Source: DASYRX01 sp036003845 (GTDB lineage Bacteria; Gemmatimonadota; Gemmatimonadetes; Gemmatimonadales; Gemmatimonadaceae). Taken from it: a stretch of DNA of 24,375 nt. Location of the stretch: assembly GCA_036003845.1 (NCBI GenBank), contig DASYRX010000219.1, positions 1 to 24,375 on the forward strand. The letters run 5' to 3'. The notes under the pieces are model-generated. The model was not told the DNA's origin, searched no databases, and was given only the letters and a program-made list of their open reading frames with translations. The position numbers were made by a program, and so were the translations under genes. Positions 7,924-14,147 of this stretch are shown here, piece after piece; the first letter of the stretch is position 1; every line of letters begins with the position of its first letter.

Positions 7924-8598
7924 TTAGCTAGCGGTGTTGAGCAACCCAAGCCGGAGAGCGAACTGCACGTACTCCGCTCTGTGTGACAACCCGACCTTTT
8001 CGTTGATTCGCTGCTTGTAAGTATCGACGGTCTTGGGGCTGATGAACAGACGATCGCCGATTTCCGGCGCAGAATATCCCTGTGCCGTTAGGCGCAGCAC
8101 GTCTCGCTCCCGCTCAGTCAGTCGCTCGAAGCGCTCCCGATCCTCTTGATGCGGATCCTTCTTCGTAAGGCCACGGGCCAAGACTCGGGCGGCACTACCT
8201 CGGACATAGATGTCACCGTGCGCTATGGCGCGGATAGCGTCGATGAGCTCGCGGTCGGCCGCACTCTTCACGAGATAACCCGCAGCTCCTGCCTTGAGCA
8301 CGGGCATCAAGTACTCCTCTTCTTCATGCATCGTGAGCACGAGCACACGCGTGGGATACTTCTTCTCGACGATTTCCTGTGTGGCAGACAGGCCGTCCAT
8401 CCCAGCCATGGCGAGATCCATAACGACTACGTCGGGCTTGTATCGCTCGATGAGCGTTAGGGCCTCGCGACCGTCCTTCGCTTCGCCAACGACGTCGATA
8501 TCCTTCGCGGTACCTAGCACGGCTTTGAGGCCCGTGCGCACAACCGTGTGGTCGTCCGCAAGCACCACGCGAATCAGGTCGCCTTCCATTGTTGTCAT
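7924..8598 (-). CDS. NarL/FixJ-type LuxR response regulator
   Basis: A 224-residue two-domain regulator. The receiver domain (about 8-125) has the acidic pair DD at 15-16 (VVLADDHTVVRTGLKAVL), phospho-accepting Asp61 in VVVMDLAMAG, Thr89 in VLTM and Lys111 in GYLVKSA. The C-terminal LuxR helix-turn-helix (about 155-220) has LTERERDVLRLTAQGYSAPE and ISPKTVDTYKQRINEKVGL. It would bind DNA when phosphorylated. The start ATG overlaps the stop of the upstream kinase in ATGA, so translation is coupled and the pair is a cognate set. A second ATG three codons later is an alternative start. A PAS kinase follows on the same strand. Two CGTTAGG words are embedded (RLTA and ALTL). Confidence 0.93.
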   Translation of the reverse strand: MTTMEGDLIRVVLADDHTVVRTGLKAVLGTAKDIDVVGEAKDGREALTLIERYKPDVVVMDLAMAGMDGLSATQEIVEKKYPTRVLVLTMHEEEEYLMPVLKAGAAGYLVKSAADRELIDAIRAIAHGDIYVRGSAARVLARGLTKKDPHQEDRERFERLTERERDVLRLTAQGYSAPEIGDRLFISPKTVDTYKQRINEKVGLSHRAEYVQFALRLGLLNTAS

Positions 8599-9656
8599 GC
8601 CTCTTGGTACGTGGGGACGAGTGGTCGCCGCTCGACGGGCATCGGCTGCGTGAGCGGCACGGTGGCAACAACCTGGGTTCCCTTGCCTGGTCCGCTCTGA
8701 ACTTTGAGACTCCCGCCGACGAGTGCAATGCGCTCGCGCATCGTGCCGATACCAGTACCACGGTTCCGGTCCACTGTCTTTGGATCGAAGCCGCAGCCGT
8801 TATCAAAGACGCGAAGCAATACGGCGTAGCGCTCGATGCCTAACGCAACTCTGACGTCGCGCGCTTCGCCATGTCGGCGGGCGTTTTTGATAGATTCGCG
8901 GGCCACGTCGTAGAGCGCGCAGGCAACATCGTGCGGCAGCTGTTCAGCAGTCACCGGGAGCCCGCGCGCGCTGTAGCTGACTTGGGAAAAGGCCGTCGTC
9001 ATTTCACGAGCGAGCGAGCGCAGTGCGACGTCCAGTCCCAGCTCGTCGATGTGCCGCGGATGCACGTCACGCGCGATACGGCGCACCTCCTCTACAAGGC
9101 TCATCGCTGTCTGAGCCATCCGCTCGAAACGCTCCGCGTTCTGCGTTTCGCCCGCCGCCTTGAGCGATGCGCATTCCAAGGCCAAACCAGTCGCAGATTG
9201 TGCGACAGACTCAGTCAGCTCGCGGGCGAGGGCGGCGCGTTCTGTGGCCCGTGCCTCCACCAACTTACCAGTTAGTTGCTGAAGTCTCGTGCGATCGGAG
9301 GCAAGCCGCTCCAGCAGTGCGTCGACTGTGTGTGCGACTCGACGCAGGTCACGGTCCGCGAGGGCTGAGCGTTTCACTCGAACCTCGGTTGCGCCGCTCC
9401 AGACCAGCTCGACTGTTCGCTCCAGGTCGCGAATCGGATAAAGCGCTAGAGTGATGAGCGCCACGTTGACGGCACCGGCCGCGAGCAGGACGATGATCGC
9501 CAGGCTGGAACTGGCGGCCAGGTCCGGGTGCGTAGCCGGCAGCAGATAAAGGCCGACCACCAGCGCAATTGTAAGCAACGCGTTGGCGCCGGCGATTTTC
9601 CACGCGAGTGGAACGCGCAGCACGCTCTGGACGATCCGGGACTGGTTCATCTTCAC
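8595..9656 (-). CDS. NarX-like histidine kinase lacking the phospho-acceptor His
   Basis: A 353-residue membrane kinase of the HisKA_3 type. Two transmembrane helices (about 18-40 and 51-73) are followed by a HAMP-like linker, a HisKA_3 region, the conserved DVHPRHIDELGLDVAL segment (about 197-212) and an HPK7-type ATPase domain with ESIKNARRHGEA (N258), DNGCGFD (285-291) and GTGIGTMRERI (300-310). In the family the dimerisation helix reads ER-x-x-x-ARELHD; here it reads ERAALARELTESVAQ, so Thr148 replaces His. The codon is plainly ACT. The ATP site looks intact. The protein may regulate its partner without autophosphorylation, use another His, or act as a phosphatase. It overlaps the response regulator by ATGA. 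It is transcribed divergently from the Ser/Thr kinase gene, with a 112-base gap in which I see no clear promoter. Confidence 0.88.
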   Translation of the reverse strand: MKMNQSRIVQSVLRVPLAWKIAGANALLTIALVVGLYLLPATHPDLAASSSLAIIVLLAAGAVNVALITLALYPIRDLERTVELVWSGATEVRVKRSALADRDLRRVAHTVDALLERLASDRTRLQQLTGKLVEARATERAALARELTESVAQSATGLALECASLKAAGETQNAERFERMAQTAMSLVEEVRRIARDVHPRHIDELGLDVALRSLAREMTTAFSQVSYSARGLPVTAEQLPHDVACALYDVARESIKNARRHGEARDVRVALGIERYAVLLRVFDNGCGFDPKTVDRNRGTGIGTMRERIALVGGSLKVQSGPGKGTQVVATVPLTQPMPVERRPLVPTYQEA

Positions 9657-9768
9657 GATGACTTTACGACTCAGACGACAGCTGGTCTGTGCTGGAGCCC
9701 CCGCACCTTAGTCAGGGATTCGCCTACAGCGCCCATAGACAACGACCGCTGCGCGCCGCAAGATCGAA

Positions 9769-11673
9769 GTGGACGTTTCAGCCCTACCGCGAGCAGCAGT
9801 GTCCTTACTCGCCGAACGGATTTCGTTAGGCCTCGCTGGACGCTATCGCGTCGACCGTCAGATCGGCGCGGGGGCAGCTGCTACGGTGTATCTCGCCGAG
9901 GACCTGCGCCACAAACGAAACGTGGCGATCAAGGTGCTGCGACCGGAGTTGGGCACGACGGTCGCCGGCGAACGCTTCCTTCGCGAGATCGAAATCGCGG
10001 CGCAGCTGCTGCACCCGCACATCCTCGGCATCATCGATTCCGGCGATGCCGACGGTCTTCTCTTCTACGTGATGCCGTACGTCGAAGGGGAGACGCTGCG
10101 CCACTATCTGGACCGCGAGCACGATCTCCCGATCGACGAAGCGCTGCGCATCGTGCGCGACGTCGCTGACGCTCTCGCGTACGCGCACCGACGCGGCGTC
10201 GTTCACCGCGACATCAAACCGGAGAACGTGCTGCTCTTCGAACGCCACGCGCTCGTCGCCGATTTCGGTATCGCGCGCGCGATCGTTTCGGCGCGGCAAG
10301 CGCGCGACGCGGGCAGGGACCAGATCACGCGCATCACGGCGCCCGGTGTTTCGTTAGGCACACCCGCGTATATGGCGCCGGAGCAAGCCGCCGGTGACGC
10401 CGACGTCGATCACCGCGCCGACTTATACGCCCTAGGCATCCTCGCATACGAGCTGTTGGTAGGAGCGCCGCCCTTCACGGGGCCTACGGCGCAGCACGTG
10501 ATCGCCGCGCAGGTCGCACGCGTTCCGGAGCCACTCTCGCGCGTGCGGCGGGCGATTCCACCGGGCGTCGAGCGCCTCGTTATGCGCTGCCTCGAGAAAC
10601 GCCCGGCCGACAGATGGCAATCGGCCGCCGAATTCGTGCACGCGCTCGATGCACTCGGCACTGGCGACACGGTGCAGCGAGCCGCCGACAGACAGCAGCC
10701 TGTGGAACATCGCTTCCGACTCGGCGAAGACGTCTGCCGCAAGCTGAATCGCGCGACGCTCGATCCACGCATCATCGGGGACGAGATTCATTATCTGGAC
10801 AATCATGTCCCGTCCGACGTGCTCGTGATGTATCTGCACGGGATGGGACTGGATCACACGATGTTCGATGCGCTGCTGCGAGCGTCGCCATATCGTGGTA
10901 TCGCGCCGTCGCTGTACGGGTTCGCGCCGAACTCCCGCTGGCGCCTTCCGCTCTCGATCGACGATCATGCGGCGACCATGAGCGAGCTGCTGCATGACGT
11001 GGCAGCTCGTGAGCGGCCCCAGATTGTGATCCTCGCGGGATTCTCCTCCGGTGGCGACCTCGGATTCCGCATGATCAATGGCGCCGACAAGCCGCTGCCA
11101 ATCGACGGTTTCCTCGCGTTAGGCCCCAATGTTTCGCTGGACACCTGCTTCGTTTCGCGTCCATTCGCTGAGCTGGAGAATCACGCGGCGCCATCTGTCG
11201 ACCTGCTGCGCGGGATCGATTCGCACGTGCTCTCGGTTCAGGAGTGGGTTTATCTGCACGAGTACCTCGTGCGCATTCTGCGAAAGTTCGCCGGCGACTT
11301 GAGCGCGCTTCAGCGACATGCACAGGACGTGATCCGCCCATTCAAAGGGCCCGACGCGCATCCCTTCGACCGCTGGTATCGTGAAGCGGCCGAGCGCGTG
11401 AAGCACATCCGCTGCGTGTTCGAGGAAACGCCGCTCTATCTGCAATCCGTGCAAGGGATCCGGCTGCGCAACCTGGATCACGGCGTGCTCGGCCCGCACT
11501 ATCGCGAGGGATCCATCGTGCTGGAGCCAGCCGCCGAGCATTTCGGATTGACCGAGCCCCCACTCGTGCAGAAGCACATGGATGCGCTGCTCGCGACTGT
11601 GCGCGCGGATGGCACGCGCAAGGCGCCCTCTGCCTCATGGCATGGGACAACCGAATCGACAATCGGAGCCTAA
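9769..11673 (+). CDS. Ser/Thr protein kinase fused to an alpha/beta-hydrolase domain
   Basis: A 634-residue two-domain protein. Residues about 27-295 are a Hanks-type kinase with glycine loop IGAGAAATVYLAED, Lys55 in VAIKVL, catalytic HRDIKPENVL (Asp148), DFGIA (Asp165), and the activation-segment end GTPAYMAPEQA. No transmembrane helix follows. Residues about 345-610 look like an alpha/beta-hydrolase: VLVMYLHGMGLD as the oxyanion region, the nucleophile elbow AGFSSGGD (Ser426), and a late DHG at 570-572 whose His571 is a candidate for the triad. The kinase part is standard for the PknB type; the hydrolase fusion is unusual. It starts with GTG at 9769. Its TAA stop lies in a GCCTAACG word only two bases before the next gene. 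Three further copies encode SLG or ALG. PP2C downstream suggests a kinase/phosphatase pair. Confidence 0.87.
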   Translation: MDVSALPRAAVSLLAERISLGLAGRYRVDRQIGAGAAATVYLAEDLRHKRNVAIKVLRPELGTTVAGERFLREIEIAAQLLHPHILGIIDSGDADGLLFYVMPYVEGETLRHYLDREHDLPIDEALRIVRDVADALAYAHRRGVVHRDIKPENVLLFERHALVADFGIARAIVSARQARDAGRDQITRITAPGVSLGTPAYMAPEQAAGDADVDHRADLYALGILAYELLVGAPPFTGPTAQHVIAAQVARVPEPLSRVRRAIPPGVERLVMRCLEKRPADRWQSAAEFVHALDALGTGDTVQRAADRQQPVEHRFRLGEDVCRKLNRATLDPRIIGDEIHYLDNHVPSDVLVMYLHGMGLDHTMFDALLRASPYRGIAPSLYGFAPNSRWRLPLSIDDHAATMSELLHDVAARERPQIVILAGFSSGGDLGFRMINGADKPLPIDGFLALGPNVSLDTCFVSRPFAELENHAAPSVDLLRGIDSHVLSVQEWVYLHEYLVRILRKFAGDLSALQRHAQDVIRPFKGPDAHPFDRWYREAAERVKHIRCVFEETPLYLQSVQGIRLRNLDHGVLGPHYREGSIVLEPAAEHFGLTEPPLVQKHMDALLATVRADGTRKAPSASWHGTTESTIGA

Positions 11674-11675
11674 CG

Positions 11676-12617
11676 ATGCACGTCATTCTGTTGGCGTCGC
11701 TCTTGGCTGTGCAGGACACAGTGCGATTCACTCCAACCGTGCAACAGCCAACGTTTGCCGTGCGCGAGCCGGTCGCGCGCATCAAATCGGGTACGGTTCT
11801 CGTGAGCAAGACGCACTTCGGGCCCTATTACTCGGAGCAGGGCGGTGCCTTTCCAGGCGAAGTCGGTCCCTTCTTCGTCGAAGGCGCCACGACGAACGAC
11901 ATGCTCAGGGTCGAGATCATCCGTGTGCGGCCGAACTCGCGCTATGCGGCATCACAGGTGTACTCCGACTTTGGCGGACTCGCCACCGATACGCACGTGC
12001 GACTCCTGAACGAGCCGATCAAGGCTCGGCGCTATCTATGGCAGCTGGACACTGTGCGCATGGTCGGGTCGGTGGACATGCCGAACAGCCGCGTTAGGCG
12101 CATGGAAGTCGATCTCAAGCCGATGCTGGGACGCGTCGCGGTCGCGCCGCGCGGTGCGGAGCAGTTCGCCGGGATGTGGCCCGGTGACTTCGGCGGTAAC
12201 ATGGACGCTCCCGAGGTGCGCGAAGGGACGACCGTCTATCTGCCCATCTTTCACGACGGCGCGTACCTGTACTTCGGCGACGGGCACGCCCGACAAGGCG
12301 AAGGCGAAGTTGCCGGGACTGGACTCGAGACGAGCATGGACGTCATGCTCAAAGTCAGTGTTGTCAAAGGAAAGACGATCGACTGGCCAAGACTCGAGGA
12401 CGCGACGCATATCATGGTCGCGGGCAGCGGACGTCCGCTCATCGATGCCTTTCGATTGGCGCACGTCGAGTTGATCGAATGGCTCGCCGAGGAATACGGC
12501 TTTGACAAACTCGACGCGTACACGCTCATTGGCCAAGTTGGCGAGAATACAGTCGCGAATATCGTCGATCCGGCATACACAGTCTTAGCCAAGATCAACA
12601 AGCGATATCTGCGATAA
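11676..12617 (+). CDS. Acetamidase/formamidase family protein
   Basis: A 313-residue FmdA/AmdA-type amidase, expected to hydrolyse formamide, acetamide or a related small amide to the acid and ammonia. Diagnostic motifs are GPFFVEGATTNDMLRVEI near residue 64, MWPGDFGGNMDAPEV, the metal-site block YLPIFHDGAYLYFGDGHA with RQGEGEVAGTGLE, and a final ENTVANIVDP. The frame is open to 11637, but GGAG seven bases before the ATG at 11676 fixes the start; those seven bases are the CCTAACG word. The N-terminus MHVILLASLLAVQDT could be a short signal peptide, which would be unusual for this normally cytoplasmic family. It is cotranscribed with the kinase fusion. The substrate cannot be told from sequence. 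Confidence 0.88.
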   Translation: MHVILLASLLAVQDTVRFTPTVQQPTFAVREPVARIKSGTVLVSKTHFGPYYSEQGGAFPGEVGPFFVEGATTNDMLRVEIIRVRPNSRYAASQVYSDFGGLATDTHVRLLNEPIKARRYLWQLDTVRMVGSVDMPNSRVRRMEVDLKPMLGRVAVAPRGAEQFAGMWPGDFGGNMDAPEVREGTTVYLPIFHDGAYLYFGDGHARQGEGEVAGTGLETSMDVMLKVSVVKGKTIDWPRLEDATHIMVAGSGRPLIDAFRLAHVELIEWLAEEYGFDKLDAYTLIGQVGENTVANIVDPAYTVLAKINKRYLR

Positions 12618-12623
12618 GGATCA

Positions 12624-12760
12624 ACTAAAGCTGTCGGCTGCCAGCTAACAGTAGAAAGCTGTCAGCGAGCGTGAAATGCAAATCGGGATCCGACACATGA
12701 TCTTTGCGAAAATCGATACTGATAGCTTCGAACTGTTATCTGGCAGCTGACAGCTTTAGT
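12624..12760. repeat. Intergenic inverted repeat, CTGACAGCT-type arms
   Basis: The left arm (12624-12651, beginning ACTAAAGCTGTC) and right arm (12733-12760, ending GACAGCTTTAGT) pair over 28 bases with 2 mismatches. An inner pair, AAGCTGTCAG at 12656 and CTGATAGCTT at 12719, adds a second stem. The element starts 7 bases after the amidase stop and ends 30 bases before the PP2C start. No open reading frame is needed to explain it. Confidence 0.85.
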
Positions 12761-12790
12761 AGCCGAACTGCGACCGCCTCACAGGGACCA

Positions 12791-13678
12791 ATGCTCACCG
12801 CCAATACCCCAACCAATCCAGCAGCGGCCACGCCGCCAAAGCCAAGGGATGATGAACTGGACGTATGCGGCATAACGCATCAGGGAAAGGTGCGCGCATC
12901 CAACCAGGATCACTTCCTCATCGCCACGCTGCACAAACAGATGCGAGTGCGATCGACGAGTTTGCCCAACCCCGAGCTGTTGGAGATGCCCGGCGACCGG
13001 CTTGCCACGTTGATCATGGTGGCGGATGGCGTCGGCGGCGCGAATGCCGGTGAAGAAGCGAGTCGTGCTGCGCTCGAGAGCATCGCCATGTACGTCACAG
13101 AGACGATGCAATGTTACTACCGCGCAGACCCGGGCGACGGGAAGACGTTCGAAGAGGCCCTCCGGGCTGGCGCGGCGGCCTGTCACGCGGCCGTGGTACA
13201 GCGCGGGTCGAGTAATCCGGAGCTGCGCGGTATGGCTACGACGCTCACGTTAGGCCTCGGTGTGTGGCCTTGGCTCTTTTTCTTGCAGGTGGGCGACAGT
13301 CGCGCGTATCAACTGCGCGAGGGGAAGCTCGTGCGCCTAACTCGTGATCAGACGTTGGCCCAGGACCTTGTGGACACCGGCGTGCTCAAGCCGTCGGATC
13401 TGGCGCGTTCGCCGCTGTCGCACGTGCTCTCCAGCGCGATTGGTGCCGAATGGCGGCCCGCGGTGTCCAAGGTCGCGCTCAATCGCACGACGACGATTCT
13501 GCTCTGCACCGACGGGCTCACCAAGCACATTTCCGATGAGAAGATCGAGGATCGCCTAAAATCTCTGCGAACCTCAGAGGAGATATGCCAAACGCTCGTC
13601 AACGATGCGTTGGAGGCCGGCGGTAGCGACAACATCACCGTGCTCTGCGGCCGAGTGCGTGACTCGGCGATTACCTAA
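12791..13678 (+). CDS. PP2C-family serine/threonine phosphatase
   Basis: A 295-residue metal-dependent phosphatase of the PppA/Stp type that would reverse Hanks-kinase phosphorylation. Motifs in order: ITHQGKVRASNQDHFLI (Asp40), IMVADGVGGANAGEEAS (Asp79), GMATTLTLGL, LFFLQVGDSRAYQLREGKLV, the Thr-Arg-Asp-Gln block LTRDQTLAQDLVD, LLCTDGLTKHI and the C-terminal GGSDNITVLCG. It is complete and cytoplasmic. The frame runs upstream to 12704 but there crosses the arm of the inverted repeat; AGGGA just before the ATG at 12791 supports the later start. It lies in the same direction as the kinase fusion two genes upstream and is a likely functional partner. The TAA stop sits inside a CCTAACG word that is half of a hairpin terminator. 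Confidence 0.93.
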   Translation: MLTANTPTNPAAATPPKPRDDELDVCGITHQGKVRASNQDHFLIATLHKQMRVRSTSLPNPELLEMPGDRLATLIMVADGVGGANAGEEASRAALESIAMYVTETMQCYYRADPGDGKTFEEALRAGAAACHAAVVQRGSSNPELRGMATTLTLGLGVWPWLFFLQVGDSRAYQLREGKLVRLTRDQTLAQDLVDTGVLKPSDLARSPLSHVLSSAIGAEWRPAVSKVALNRTTTILLCTDGLTKHISDEKIEDRLKSLRTSEEICQTLVNDALEAGGSDNITVLCGRVRDSAIT

Positions 13679-13701
13679 CGAGGGAACGCAACCTCGTTAG
13701 G
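13674..13701. terminator. Hairpin made from two inverted CGTTAGG words
   Basis: CCTAACGAG (13674-13682) and CTCGTTAGG (13693-13701) form a perfect 9-bp stem with a 10-base loop. It sits between the PP2C gene, whose stop codon it contains, and the convergent cytochrome gene ending at 13705. No T tract follows, so it resembles the head-to-head uptake-sequence terminators of Neisseria and Haemophilus more than a classical intrinsic terminator. Confidence 0.7.
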
Positions 13702-13704
13702 CGA

Positions 13705-14145
13705 TCAGTGGCCAGGCCGATCCACGCCACCTTTGCTGTCGGCGAACGACATCGTCGTTACATCCTTGCCCGTGGCAAGCGAACGCACATAGGCAGTCAG
13801 CGTGCGGATATGCGCGGCCGGAATCATGCGGCCCCAACGTGGCATCCCATCCGGGCGGCCGTCCGCGATGGAGCGAAAGACGTCTTCCTCAGAGCCACCG
13901 AAGCGCCAGCGGCCATCCTGGAAACTCGGTCCCATCGAACCGACGCCTCCGTATCCATGGCAGTCCGCGCAGTTATAACCGATAAAAAGGCGTTCCCCGT
14001 CACTCGCGGGTGGCGGGGCTGGAGTCGGCGCGCTCGTCGTTTGCTGCGGCGTGCTCTGCGCTCGCGAGGTCCGCACTCCATACGCTGCGCCCAACGCGAC
14101 AAGCGATGTGGCGGCCAGTGCCGCGAAGTAGCGCAAGGAAAACAT
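13705..14145 (-). CDS. Exported monohaem cytochrome c
   Basis: A 146-residue periplasmic class I cytochrome c. An uncleaved or cleaved N-terminal hydrophobic segment (FAALAATSLVALGAAYGV) is followed by a Pro/Thr/Ala-rich linker, the haem site CADCH (59-63) in YNCADCHGYGGVGSMGP, and a candidate axial Met101 in DGMPRWG. The start ATG lies two bases after the TAG stop of the PQQ dehydrogenase, and the intervening bases are part of a CGTTAGGC word. The two genes therefore form an operon, and the cytochrome is the probable electron acceptor of the dehydrogenase. A longer frame reaching 14202 exists, but it would run into the dehydrogenase and gives no better N-terminus. Confidence 0.92.
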   Translation of the reverse strand: MFSLRYFAALAATSLVALGAAYGVRTSRAQSTPQQTTSAPTPAPPPASDGERLFIGYNCADCHGYGGVGSMGPSFQDGRWRFGGSEEDVFRSIADGRPDGMPRWGRMIPAAHIRTLTAYVRSLATGKDVTTMSFADSKGGVDRPGH

Positions 14146-14147
14146 GC

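Noticed and set aside
12704..12790. N-terminal extension of the PP2C frame
   Set aside because: It would be translated through the arm of the inverted repeat and gives a non-conserved leader; a ribosome-binding site stands before the ATG at 12791.
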